From Clostridiales bacterium oral taxon 876 str. F0540 (GTDB taxonomy: Bacteria; Bacillota; Clostridia; Clostridiales; Clostridiaceae), in the NCBI GenBank assembly GCA_000466585.1, contig KE993496.1:1-54510 (forward strand): a DNA stretch of 54,510 bases, in the 5' to 3' direction. Positions 16,851 through 24,573 of this stretch are shown here, piece after piece. The translations under genes and the position numbers were made by a program. A model generated the notes under the pieces. The model made no database searches. It was not told where the DNA came from and was given only the letters and a program-made list of their open reading frames with translations. Position 1 is the stretch's first letter, and every line of letters starts with the position of its first letter.

Positions 16851-17261
16851 TTGGTATTAAGTGACGATGAAATAGGTAAAATACATAGTATTTTAGTAAA
16901 TAGAATAACCCCATACTTAATCTATTTATTTGGCTCAAGTGTCAATGGTGCCTTTAGAGAAGACAGCGACATCGATATAGCATTCTTATCTGATAATAAA
17001 CTTAGCGACTACGAAGTTTTTATGATAGCCCAGGAAATAGCTGGTATCTTTAATAAAGATGTAGACCTAATTGACTTAAGTAAGGCTTCTACAGTTTTTA
17101 AGGCACAGATTGTTGGTACAGGAAAGGTTATTTACTGCGGCGATGATACCCGAAGAATGTATTTTGAAATGAGAAGCTTTAAAGAGTATGCACTTCTTAA
17201 TGAGGAAAGAGAAGTAATTTTGAGATCAATTAAGGAGAGGGGTTCTGTGTATGGAAACTGA
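16851..17261 (+). CDS. MNT-type nucleotidyltransferase antitoxin (MntA-like)
   Basis: A 136-residue minimal nucleotidyltransferase. The active-site pattern is complete: G28-S29-S30, then D40-x-D42 (SDIDIAF). In MntA/HepT systems this enzyme AMPylates the HEPN toxin at its catalytic tyrosine and so inactivates it. TTG start with AGAGGCGGTGG upstream. The downstream HEPN gene overlaps by 11 bp, typical of this pair. Confidence 0.88.
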   Translation: MVLSDDEIGKIHSILVNRITPYLIYLFGSSVNGAFREDSDIDIAFLSDNKLSDYEVFMIAQEIAGIFNKDVDLIDLSKASTVFKAQIVGTGKVIYCGDDTRRMYFEMRSFKEYALLNEEREVILRSIKERGSVYGN

Positions 17262-17658
17262 TGTAATATACAACAAAATATCTATCATAGAACGTTGTAT
17301 TACTAGAATATATGAAGAGTATGATAACAATCCGGAAAATCTTGAAAACTATACAAAGCAGGATTCTATAATACTAAATATACAAAGAGCCTGCGAGGCT
17401 AGCATTGATTTAGCAATGCATATTGTTTCTGAAAAAAGGTTAGGTATTCCTCAGAACAGCAGAGATGCTTTTGAAGTTCTTAGCAGCAATGGAATTATTG
17501 ATAAGCAGATGTTGTTAAAGTTTAAGGCTATTGTAGGATTTAGAAATATAGCAGTTCATAATTATCAAGCTGTAAACCTAAATATAGTAAGAGAAATCAT
17601 AGAAAAACATTTGGCAGATTTTAAAGAATTTACAGAAGTTGTTCTAACAAAAATATAG
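17251..17658 (+). CDS. HEPN-domain RNase toxin (HepT-like)
   Basis: A 135-residue all-helical protein of the DUF86/HepT family. The catalytic R-x4-H-x-Y motif is complete: R98, H103, Y105 (RNIAVHNY), the Tyr being the known AMPylation site. Such toxins cleave RNA. It forms a type VII toxin-antitoxin pair with the overlapping upstream gene. Confidence 0.9.
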   Translation: METDVIYNKISIIERCITRIYEEYDNNPENLENYTKQDSIILNIQRACEASIDLAMHIVSEKRLGIPQNSRDAFEVLSSNGIIDKQMLLKFKAIVGFRNIAVHNYQAVNLNIVREIIEKHLADFKEFTEVVLTKI

Positions 17659-17690
17659 CTTATTAGAGTTGAAGATTTATAAGCACTAAC

Positions 17691-17722
17691 AAGACTACTG
17701 CACCCGCACTAGTCTTTTTTAT
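17691..17722 (+). terminator. Terminator after the toxin gene
   Basis: AAGACTA pairs with TAGTCTT over a 12-nt loop, then TTTTATTTTTT. Confidence 0.7.
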
Positions 17723-17749
17723 TTTTTCAAAAAATATCGTAACAATCCC

Positions 17750-17790
17750 TTTACAACGTAACAATGTTTTGTTACACTATATCTATAGTG
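17750..17790 (+). promoter_or_regulatory. Promoter with operator in the spacer, upstream of yhbD-like gene
   Basis: -35 TTTACA (17750-17755) and -10 TACACT (17773-17778) are 17 nt apart. The palindrome GTAACAATGTTTTGTTAC (17758-17775, 7-bp arms) fills the spacer. A second palindrome CACTATATCTATAGTG (17775-17790) overlaps the -10 and likely start point. An operator between -35 and -10 is the classic MerR-family arrangement, and the gene it serves encodes a MerR-like helix-turn-helix, so autoregulation is likely. Confidence 0.65.
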
Positions 17791-17810
17791 AATATAAGGA
17801 AGTGAACAAT

Positions 17811-18431
17811 ATGGAAGAAAACCTAATATCAAAAAAAGATTTGCTAGAACTTACGGGTATCTCCTATGGTCAGCTGTATAGGTGGAAGAGGAAAAATCTT
17901 ATACCTGAGGATTGGTTTATAAAGAAGTCCAGCTTCACGGGGCAGGAAACATTTTTTCCTAAGGATAAAATACTAGAGAGAATTGACAAGATTATTAATA
18001 TGAAGGATGATGCATCCTTAGATGAACTGGCGCAGGTGTTTTCGCCAATGCCCTCTGATGTGGCGTTAACTAAAGAAGAGCTTTTTACAAAAAATATTGT
18101 TACACAAATGTCTATGGATATTTACGAGAGTATACATGGAGAAACTAAGGTTTTTTCTTTTGAAAAGATACTGTTTGTTGGGCTGCTCGAAACCTTGCTG
18201 CATTCAGGTGAAGTTAGCTTGGATGAAGGTAAATTAGCACTTCAGACTATGGAGCACTACTACAAAAACTTTGAAGGAAGAGACTGCGAGATAGTACTTG
18301 TTCGTAAGTTTGGTGTAGCGACGTGCTTTTTAATAGGAGTGCCTAATGAGGCGTATATTGAAACCGGCGCAAAGTTGGTTTTAAAGGTTAATATAAGCAA
18401 GTCAATTGAAGAATTAAAATTGAAGATATAA
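17811..18431 (+). CDS. yhbD: DUF4004 (YhbD-like) MerR-type regulator
   Basis: About 206 residues from ATG 17811 (GGAAGTG 8 nt upstream; a TTG at 17769 lies within the promoter). The N-terminal MerR-like helix-turn-helix is very close to B. subtilis YhbD as recalled: ISKKDLLELTGISYGQLYRW, then a conserved WFIKKSSFTGQETFFP block and SLDELAQVFSP. In B. subtilis yhbD precedes the bactofilin genes yhbE/yhbF; here too a bactofilin-like gene follows after 17 bp. It probably regulates its own operon. Confidence 0.85.
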   Translation: MEENLISKKDLLELTGISYGQLYRWKRKNLIPEDWFIKKSSFTGQETFFPKDKILERIDKIINMKDDASLDELAQVFSPMPSDVALTKEELFTKNIVTQMSMDIYESIHGETKVFSFEKILFVGLLETLLHSGEVSLDEGKLALQTMEHYYKNFEGRDCEIVLVRKFGVATCFLIGVPNEAYIETGAKLVLKVNISKSIEELKLKI

Positions 18432-18448
18432 TTAGGGAGGCTATTAAA

Positions 18449-19234
18449 ATGATGAATGGAGCAAATGGAAGTATAAAAATATCAGGATCAGGTTCTGCCG
18501 GCGGTGGGATTTATGAAGAAGTTAAAATAAGCGGTTCAGGTAAAATAACAGGAGATATTGAGTGTGGTGAGTTTTCTATAAGCGGCTCAGGTAAGGCAGA
18601 AGGTAATGTTAAAGCTTCTGAATTCAGAACCAGCGGATCTTCAAGAGTTGCTGGAAATCTTGAGGCAGAGGAGATAAAAATAAGCGGCTCTTCTCATATT
18701 GAAGGTAATGTTAAGTGTGGAAGTATAAAGGTTTCAGGCTCTGGTAACTTTGATAAAGATATAGATGGAGAAGAGGTTGAAATATCAGGTTCTGCTAAAA
18801 TTGGAGGAAATCTTCATGGAGAAAGCGTAAGAATTTCAGGCGGGATAACTATAAATGGAGACTGCGAGGCTGAGGAATTTACAGCTAAGGGAGGCTTTGA
18901 AATTGATGGTCTTTTAAATGCGGACACAATAGAAATATATGTAGGTGGTTACTGCACAGCAAAGGAAATAGGCGGAGAAAACATTCAGGTTAGGGAATTA
19001 GGCAGTGCAGGTATATGGAATAAAATAATAAGCTTGTTTACAATTCATGGAGCAGGACTTAAGGCTGATGTTATTGAAGGTGATGAAATTTATCTTGAAT
19101 ATACAACTGCTAAAATCGTAAGAGGTAAAAACATTACTATAGGAAGAGGCTGCAATATAGATAATGTTGAATATAAGGAAGAGCTTTTAATAAATGAAGA
19201 CGGCAGAGTAAAAAATCAGGTTAAAATAAGCTAA
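18449..19234 (+). CDS. Bactofilin-like polymer-forming cytoskeletal protein
   Basis: A 261-residue protein made almost entirely of a repeated beta-helix pattern (ISGSGKI-GDI, ISGSGKAEGNV, ISGSSHIEGNV, VSGSGNFDKDI, ISGSAKIGGNL, ISGGITINGD). Bactofilins form non-polar filaments near the membrane; B. subtilis YhbE/YhbF affect flagellar assembly. Directly downstream of the yhbD-like gene, RBS AGGGAGG, ended by a perfect terminator. Confidence 0.87.
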   Translation: MMNGANGSIKISGSGSAGGGIYEEVKISGSGKITGDIECGEFSISGSGKAEGNVKASEFRTSGSSRVAGNLEAEEIKISGSSHIEGNVKCGSIKVSGSGNFDKDIDGEEVEISGSAKIGGNLHGESVRISGGITINGDCEAEEFTAKGGFEIDGLLNADTIEIYVGGYCTAKEIGGENIQVRELGSAGIWNKIISLFTIHGAGLKADVIEGDEIYLEYTTAKIVRGKNITIGRGCNIDNVEYKEELLINEDGRVKNQVKIS

Positions 19235-19242
19235 TATTAAAT

Positions 19243-19290
19243 AAAGGATAGAATTAATAAAATTAATTCTATCCTTTAATATTTTTAAAT
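19243..19290 (+). terminator. Strong terminator after the bactofilin-like gene
   Basis: A perfect 16-bp stem, AAAGGATAGAATTAAT / ATTAATTCTATCCTTT with a 3-nt loop, followed by AATATTTTT. Confidence 0.9.
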
Positions 19291-19327
19291 ATATTCAATA
19301 AAAATATTAAAATATTTAATTTACATA

Positions 19328-19356
19328 TTGATTTATTTAATTAGTGGTATTATAAT
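19328..19356 (+). promoter_or_regulatory. Sigma-A-type promoter of the DUF2089 operon
   Basis: TTGATT (19328-19333), 17-nt spacer, perfect TATAAT (19351-19356). It lies 40 nt before the coding start. Confidence 0.75.
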
Positions 19357-19389
19357 GTAAATATACCAAGAGAGAAAATTTAGGTGGTG

Positions 19390-19761
19390 ATGATCATAGC
19401 ATATAGAATTATAAGCAAATGTCCTGTGTGCAGTGCAAAACTAAGGGTTACAAGGCTTAAATGCAATAAATGCGGTACAGTTATTGAAAATGACTTTGAA
19501 CTTTCAAAGTTTGAGTATTTAAGCAGTGAGCAGCTTAGCTTTATGGAAGTTTTTCTAAAATGCAGAGGCAATATTAAAGATGTTGAAAAAGAGCTAGGGA
19601 TATCATATCCAACAGTTAGGGCAAAGCTTGACGATGTAGTTTCTGCTTTAGGCTATACAGTTGTAAAAAAACCTACTGTAAACAGCAAGGAAGTTTTAGA
19701 TATGCTTGAAAGAGGAGAAATAACTCCGGAACAGGCATTAAGTATGATGAAAGAAGAATAA
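19390..19761 (+). CDS. DUF2089 family zinc-ribbon protein
   Basis: About 124 residues. An N-terminal zinc ribbon (CPVC...CNKC) is followed by a helix-turn-helix-like helical part (NIKDVEKELGISYPTVRAKLDDV) and a C-terminal LERGEITPEQALSMM segment resembling the SHOCT-like helix of the next gene. The start is ambiguous: ATG 19390 overlaps the AGGTGGTGAT ribosome site, and the normally spaced codon is ATA 19396, exactly where DUF2089 homologues begin (M-AYK...KCPVC, as recalled). Regulator of the following envelope-stress-like genes by inference. Confidence 0.8.
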   Translation: MIIAYRIISKCPVCSAKLRVTRLKCNKCGTVIENDFELSKFEYLSSEQLSFMEVFLKCRGNIKDVEKELGISYPTVRAKLDDVVSALGYTVVKKPTVNSKEVLDMLERGEITPEQALSMMKEE

Positions 19762-19789
19762 AGTTAAAATTGAAAGGATGGGTATTGAA

Positions 19790-20161
19790 ATGAAAGAAGA
19801 GGTTAAAAGAATTTTAAAAATGGTTGAGGACGGAAAAATTGATGCTGATAAGGCTACAGAACTTATAGAGGCTTTGAATAAGCCTGCGGTAATTGAGCAG
19901 CCGGTTGTAATAAGCAATTCCGATAAGATGGTTAAAATAAGAGTTTTATCAAGTACACAAGATAATGTAAATGTTAATGTTCCTGTTAAGTTTTTAAAGG
20001 CTATAGGAAATGCAGTCAACAATATAAAGATTCCCGGAGTTTCAGAGCAGGATGGAATAGATGTAAAAATGATAATGGAAGCTATTGATTCAGGACTTGA
20101 AGGAAAGATAGTTGATGTTAAAAGCGGCAATGGAGATATAGTAGAGGTTTCTATAGAATAA
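19790..20161 (+). CDS. SHOCT-like / YvlB N-terminal-type protein
   Basis: About 123 residues. The N-terminal helical hairpin (KEEVKRILKMVEDGKIDADKATELIEAL) matches the SHOCT-like domain that opens YvlB proteins. The rest has KMVKIRVLSSTQDNVNVNVPVKF and a final beta strand. ATG 19790 fits homologues; ATG 19778 lies inside the AAAGGATG ribosome site. It follows the DUF2089 gene in the same operon and shares the C-terminal VDVKSGNGD...VEVSIE type of ending with the next gene. Molecular function unknown. Confidence 0.68.
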   Translation: MKEEVKRILKMVEDGKIDADKATELIEALNKPAVIEQPVVISNSDKMVKIRVLSSTQDNVNVNVPVKFLKAIGNAVNNIKIPGVSEQDGIDVKMIMEAIDSGLEGKIVDVKSGNGDIVEVSIE

Positions 20162-20172
20162 TAAGAAGGTGG

Positions 20173-20280
20173 CAGGCAGCTTGGATGTGGGTATAGTAAG
20201 TCTTGAGCTGCCTGAAATTTAACGGGCAATTTACGAGTGAAACGAGCGCTTAAAACTATCTAGCGTTTCGACTGAAGGGA
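20173..20280 (+). repeat. Structured leader element, degenerate copy
   Basis: A hairpin (CAGGCAGCT 20173-20181 / AGCTGCCTG 20206-20214) is followed by ACGGGCAATTTACGAGTG and AACGAGCG. The second part matches the element at 25630-25700 (ACGGGCAGTTTGCGAGTG, AACGAGCG). Both lie immediately before a ribosome site. Confidence 0.5.
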
Positions 20281-20289
20281 GAAAATGTT

Positions 20290-20550
20290 ATGAGAATTTA
20301 TATTAAAACAGATGATGGCAAAAGTTTTAAAATTCCTGCACCCTTATGGCTTGTTAAGGGTGCTCTTGGACTTGGAAACTTTGGTTTATCTATAGGTAAA
20401 AAGTATATTCCTGAAGATCAGCGTCACTATGTTGACAGCATTGATTTAAGAGAGCTTAGACATGGTTTTGATGTGCTTAAAGAATACAAAGGTCTGGTTT
20501 TAGTTGACGTAAAAGCAGGAGATGGAACAGAGGTAAAGATTATAGTTTAG
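20290..20550 (+). CDS. Small protein of the DUF2089/SHOCT operon, unknown function
   Basis: An 86-residue protein. Its ends resemble the C-terminal half of the previous gene's product: IKIPAPLWLVKGALGLGNF against PVKFLKAIGNAVNNI, and LVDVKAGDGTEVKIIV against IVDVKSGNGDIVEVSIE. So the two are probably divergent relatives, one with and one without the SHOCT-like helix. Start ATG after GAAGGGAG. Confidence 0.6.
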   Translation: MRIYIKTDDGKSFKIPAPLWLVKGALGLGNFGLSIGKKYIPEDQRHYVDSIDLRELRHGFDVLKEYKGLVLVDVKAGDGTEVKIIV

Positions 20551-20561
20551 ATTAAGAACAT

Positions 20562-20625
20562 AAGAAGATATCTTGAAAAGAAGATATCGCGATATCAAGA
20601 TAAGAAGAAAAGAAGATTTCGCGAT
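20562..20625. repeat. Short internal repeats rich in GATATCGCGATATC
   Basis: AAGAAGATATC / GAAGATTTCGCGAT units repeat here. GATATCGCGATATC is a perfect 14-bp palindrome, flanked by TATCTTGA...TCAAGATA inverted arms. No function assigned. Confidence 0.45.
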
Positions 20626-20686
20626 AAGAATATAACCATATAGCCATTTAAAAGGTTAGCAATTGTTTTTGAAAGGAATAAGGGGT

Positions 20687-21685
20687 ATGGAAAAAGCGGT
20701 AGAGGTTAGAGATTTAAAAAAGTATTTTATAACAAGGAAAAAGAAATTTTTAAAGACTATAGAGAAGAAGGAATTTAAAGCTGTAGAGGGTGTCAGCTTT
20801 GATATATATAAAGGAGAGATTTTTGGTCTTTTAGGGCCAAATGGAGCAGGAAAGACGACAACAATAAAGATGATAACAGGACTTCTAAGACCCACCTCAG
20901 GCAGCGTATGTGTTATGAATAAGGATGTGGATAAAAAGCCTCTAGAAGCCTTAAAGAGTTTGGGTACTGTTCTTGCAGGAGATAGAAGCATCTATTGGAA
21001 GCTTACTGCAAGAGAAAACCTCGAGTATTTTGCATCGCTTTACGGCTGCAATAAAAGTGAAGGTAAAAAGAGAGCGGAGCTTATAATAAATAGACTTGGA
21101 CTTTCTGAAAAAGCAGATGAACTTGTTGAAAAGTTTTCAACGGGAATGAAGCAGAAAGTTGCTCTTGGAAAGGCTCTTATACCAAATGCACCCGTAGTTT
21201 TACTGGATGAGCCTACATTAGGGCTTGATCCTCAATCAGCGCTTAATTTAAGAGAAATAATACTTGATATTAAAAACGAAGGAAGAACGGTGCTTTTAAC
21301 AACTCACTACATGGAGGAAGCAGATTTTCTTTGTGACAGGATTGCAATTATAGATGGAGGAAAAATAATAGCTTTAGATACTCCTGAAAACTTGAAGAAA
21401 AGCATAAATGAGATTAAGAGTATTAAAATAGAGTTAAACAAAGTAGATAATAAATTATTAGAAGAAATAAAGACTATAGATAATATTAAAAACGTCATAA
21501 GCGATTACAATTCAGAAAAGAGAAATTACACTTTAACTATTCATCACACCAATGGAAATACAATCATACAAAAGCTTTTAGACTGCATCTCGAAAAATAA
21601 ATCCCAAATACTTAATATAAATGTGCTGGAGCCTTCTCTTGAGGATGTATTTATACATCTTACCGGAAAGAGCCTTAGGGAGTAG
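20687..21685 (+). CDS. ABC-2 type exporter, ATP-binding subunit
   Basis: About 332 residues. Walker A GPNGAGKTTT at residues ~50-59, signature FSTGMKQKVALGKAL, Walker B VVLLDEPTLGLDP, switch His in LLTTHYMEE. The extra C-terminal domain (~240-332) is of the DrrA/CcmA type. ATG 20687 follows AAGGGGT; the upstream TTG 20663 is less likely. Together with the two permeases it forms a heteromeric exporter of unknown substrate. Confidence 0.92.
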   Translation: MEKAVEVRDLKKYFITRKKKFLKTIEKKEFKAVEGVSFDIYKGEIFGLLGPNGAGKTTTIKMITGLLRPTSGSVCVMNKDVDKKPLEALKSLGTVLAGDRSIYWKLTARENLEYFASLYGCNKSEGKKRAELIINRLGLSEKADELVEKFSTGMKQKVALGKALIPNAPVVLLDEPTLGLDPQSALNLREIILDIKNEGRTVLLTTHYMEEADFLCDRIAIIDGGKIIALDTPENLKKSINEIKSIKIELNKVDNKLLEEIKTIDNIKNVISDYNSEKRNYTLTIHHTNGNTIIQKLLDCISKNKSQILNINVLEPSLEDVFIHLTGKSLRE

Positions 21686-21693
21686 GTGAGATA

Positions 21694-22518
21694 ATGCAAA
21701 GATTTAGAACTATATATGCGGTTTTTAAAAAAGATTTTATTCAGATGATGAGATATCCAACCTGGTTTATTCAGCTTATAATCTGGCCTTTAATATTTCC
21801 TCTTATGTATATATTAAGCGCATACGGTATGGCTGGGCCTGACAGGTCAGGACTTCAGGCTTTTCAAAATACAACGGGTACAAATAGCTTTGAGCTTTTT
21901 ATTGTAATAGGAACTATGGCTTGGATGTGGGTTAATACAACCATGTGGAGCTTTGGTACATACTTAAGAGAAGAGCAGACTAGAGGAACTTTAGAGTCAA
22001 ACTGGCTTTGTCCTATCAATAAGTTCGATTTGCTTATAGGGGGAGGCTTAGTATCTATTATACAGGCAGTTTTTATATCTGTAGTTTCGGTTTTGGAATA
22101 TAGATTTATTTATGGGATGCATTTTACAGGAAGTGTGCTGTCCTGGATAGTGATGTTTATTATTATGATGCCTGGTGTTTATGGACTTGGAGCATTATTT
22201 GCAAGCATAATTTTGTGGCTTAAGGAAGCAAATGCAGCGGTTAATGTAGCAAGGGGAGTTATGATGATACTTTGTGGCATAACCTTTCCTATAGCGGTAA
22301 TGCCAAATTGGATGAGAGTTTTGGCAAAGGGGATTCCTTTCACCTATGGTATAGAGGCTTCGAGACAGATTATGGTCAATGGGAAGGGACTGTTTGAAGC
22401 AAGATATAATATTATTATGTGTTTAGTAGAAGGGTTTATTCTGCTTGCACTTGGAAGGGTATTGTTTAAGGTTATAGAGAATAAAGTTAAAAATTCCGGA
22501 TCGCTGGAAAGATTTTAA
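21694..22518 (+). CDS. ABC-2 type exporter permease, first subunit
   Basis: A 274-residue protein with about six membrane helices and the ABC2-membrane layout: YLREEQTRGTLESNWLCP after helix 2, KEANAAVNVARGV, and GITFPIAVMPNWMR. Eight bp after the ATPase stop, so cotranscribed. Confidence 0.9.
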   Translation: MQRFRTIYAVFKKDFIQMMRYPTWFIQLIIWPLIFPLMYILSAYGMAGPDRSGLQAFQNTTGTNSFELFIVIGTMAWMWVNTTMWSFGTYLREEQTRGTLESNWLCPINKFDLLIGGGLVSIIQAVFISVVSVLEYRFIYGMHFTGSVLSWIVMFIIMMPGVYGLGALFASIILWLKEANAAVNVARGVMMILCGITFPIAVMPNWMRVLAKGIPFTYGIEASRQIMVNGKGLFEARYNIIMCLVEGFILLALGRVLFKVIENKVKNSGSLERF

Positions 22519-22532
22519 AGGAGGTAGGCTAA

Positions 22533-23360
22533 TTGAAGTTTAAGGATATAATGATTGTTTTTCGGTCAAGATTTATTATAAGTATGAAAATATATTTCAG
22601 GTACCCTGTTAATTTTATAATGACCCTGTTTGATCCTTTAATGTGGCTTACACCCTTTTATTTTATGGGAAAAAGCTTCTCCGGCGGTGGAAAGCTTATG
22701 GGTTTTGAGAAATATACGGGAAACTCTGACTTTATGAGCTTTTTAGTTATTGGCTACATGATTTCTTCTTATGTATCAACAGTATTTTGGACTATGGGTT
22801 TTTCGCTAAAAGAAGAAATGAGACAGGGGGTTCTGGAATCTAATTGGAGTGCTCCTGTAAATAGGATAGTTTTAATGACCAGCAAGAGCATTTTTAATTT
22901 TTGTGCTACAACCTTTGAGGTAATACTCACAGGTATTGTATGTCACTTTGCTTTTGGCTTTACAATAACGGCAGGACTTCTTAAGGCTATATTGTTCTTG
23001 ATTCCGGGCATAATAGGAATGCTTGGGCTGGGTTTAGCCGTTGGTGCTTTAGTACTTCTTGCAAAAGAAGCAAACGGAATTATTGATATAACAAGTTCAA
23101 TGGTATCGGCCTTTTCAGGAGGATATTTTCCGGTGAAGGTTATGCCAAGAGGATTTCTGTTTATCTCTCTTATACTTCCAATGACCTATATTTATGATAG
23201 CAGCAGAGCAATACTCATTAATCAGACTCCGCTATTTTCTCTTGAAAAGGAGTTTATAATAATTATAATAGCTATGATAGGCTTTGCAGTTTTGGGCAGC
23301 TTCATATTTATGAGAGTTGAAAGAAAGTGCAGAGAACTTGGAATACTTGGAACACACTAA
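22533..23360 (+). CDS. ABC-2 type exporter permease, second subunit
   Basis: A 275-residue protein, paralogue of the preceding permease, with the same LKEEMRQGVLESNWSAP, KEANGIIDITSSM and GGYFPVKVMP motifs and six helices. TTG start with AAAGGAGG 8 nt upstream. It completes the exporter operon. Confidence 0.9.
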   Translation: MKFKDIMIVFRSRFIISMKIYFRYPVNFIMTLFDPLMWLTPFYFMGKSFSGGGKLMGFEKYTGNSDFMSFLVIGYMISSYVSTVFWTMGFSLKEEMRQGVLESNWSAPVNRIVLMTSKSIFNFCATTFEVILTGIVCHFAFGFTITAGLLKAILFLIPGIIGMLGLGLAVGALVLLAKEANGIIDITSSMVSAFSGGYFPVKVMPRGFLFISLILPMTYIYDSSRAILINQTPLFSLEKEFIIIIIAMIGFAVLGSFIFMRVERKCRELGILGTH

Positions 23361-23382
23361 AAGCGGCCTCAAGGCCGCTTTT
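23359..23382. terminator. Bidirectional terminator between exporter and CDF genes
   Basis: A perfect 11-bp stem, AAAAGCGGCCT / AGGCCGCTTTT with a 2-nt loop. The A and T tails serve the convergent genes on both strands. Confidence 0.9.
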
Positions 23383-23390
23383 AAATTAAA

Positions 23391-24290
23391 CTAAAATTTT
23401 AAGGAGTTAACAGTTTCAGGCTTGCTGTAAAATGGTTCAATATGAATAGTTACCTGAAGATTTTCATTTATATCCTTCTGCATCTTCTTTTCTATGTGGT
23501 GAATAAGCTCGTGGGATTTTTCAACGCTCATTTCCGGTTCGATTAATATATGCATATCAACGTACATTTCATTATCGCTTCCACGGCTTCTTATCTTATG
23601 AACACCTTTTACCTCATCAAATGCAAGAGCTATTTCTTTAACTTTAGAAGTATCAATAACAGCTTTATCAACTAATATACCGCCTGCTGATGAAAATATT
23701 TCATAGGAAGCATGAAAAATAAAACCTGATACAACTAAAGAAGCTATAGGGTCAATTATCGCAGGAAGACCAAGTTTTACGCATATTAATGTAAATATTA
23801 CTCCTATGGATACGTAAATATCGCTTCTTGTATGAAGTGAATCGGAAATCAGAATATAGCTGTTTAGCTTCTTTCCTTGTTTATATTCATAGGTGCTTAC
23901 AAAGATATTTATAGCAAGAGTTACGGCTAAAGTAATAAGACTTTCAATAGTAATTTGTGGTGCAACAGGATTTACAAATCTACCTATAGCAGTAAAAACA
24001 ATTTTCCCTCCAATAAATAAGAGCATTCCGGCTATAAAAAGACCAGATAGGGTTTCGAATTTTTTATGGCCATAAGGATGATCTTCATCAACAGGTTTTG
24101 ATGCAAGGCTTATTCCGATAAGTCCTACTATATTAGAAGATCCGTCTGTTAGTGAATGGAATCCGTCTGCAGTCATGCTGGCGCTTTTTATGGAACTTCC
24201 TATTATTATCTTAAGTAAAGCTACTGCTAAATTAGCAAATAGTATTATCCAAAGTACTTGTTTAATCTTTTTAAAATTATCAGTGCTCAT
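23391..24290 (-). CDS. Cation diffusion facilitator (CDF) metal efflux transporter
   Basis: About 299 residues: six membrane helices, the metal-site motif SMTADGFHSLTDGSSN in helix 2, the HxxxD-type SDSLHTRSDIYVSIGV in helix 5, and a C-terminal cytoplasmic ferredoxin-like domain (VHKIRSRGSDNEMYVDMHI, HIEPF). It probably exports Zn, Mn or Fe in exchange for protons. ATG at 24290 follows AGGAG; the 7 extra upstream residues are unlikely to be translated. Confidence 0.9.
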   Translation of the reverse strand: MSTDNFKKIKQVLWIILFANLAVALLKIIIGSSIKSASMTADGFHSLTDGSSNIVGLIGISLASKPVDEDHPYGHKKFETLSGLFIAGMLLFIGGKIVFTAIGRFVNPVAPQITIESLITLAVTLAINIFVSTYEYKQGKKLNSYILISDSLHTRSDIYVSIGVIFTLICVKLGLPAIIDPIASLVVSGFIFHASYEIFSSAGGILVDKAVIDTSKVKEIALAFDEVKGVHKIRSRGSDNEMYVDMHILIEPEMSVEKSHELIHHIEKKMQKDINENLQVTIHIEPFYSKPETVNSLKF

Positions 24291-24459
24291 TTTAAGTCTC
24301 CTTATTCTCAATAATATATTTTCAATTGATAATTAAGTATATGATGATTATAGTTGAATTGTTACAGAATTTCAATATAAAAATACAAATATTTTACAAA
24401 TATTAAATATCAATTGAGAATAGAAAACAAATAATAACTAATTACAAAAGAATAAAATA

Positions 24460-24566
24460 GGCTGAATGAAAACAATTTGAACCTACCGCGGGGGATTTGA
24501 ATTCTAGGAAGCTTTCGCTTCTGCGTATTCGAATCCCCCGCTAAGTTTAGTTGTTTTCAGTCAGCC
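24460..24566. repeat. 107-nt nested inverted repeat (MITE-like or large terminator)
   Basis: The outer arms (24460-24475 and 24551-24566) pair over 16 bp with one mismatch. The inner arms GCGGGGGATTTGAAT (24488-24502) and ATTCGAATCCCCCGC (24527-24541) pair over 15 bp with one mismatch, capped by GAAGC/GCTTC around TTTC. On the minus strand it follows the hydrolase gene and is followed by a T-rich tract, so it can terminate that transcript. Confidence 0.7.
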
Positions 24567-24573
24567 GTTTTGC

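Noticed and set aside
17758..17790. CRISPR-like repeat at GTAACAAT direct repeats
   Set aside because: Only two short repeats and two palindromes inside a promoter; no spacer array. No CRISPR array was seen in the window.
19738..20229. Minus-strand 163-residue frame opposite the SHOCT-like gene
   Set aside because: Antisense of a well-supported operon with ribosome sites; Ser/Thr/Pro-rich composition typical of shadow frames in AT-rich DNA.
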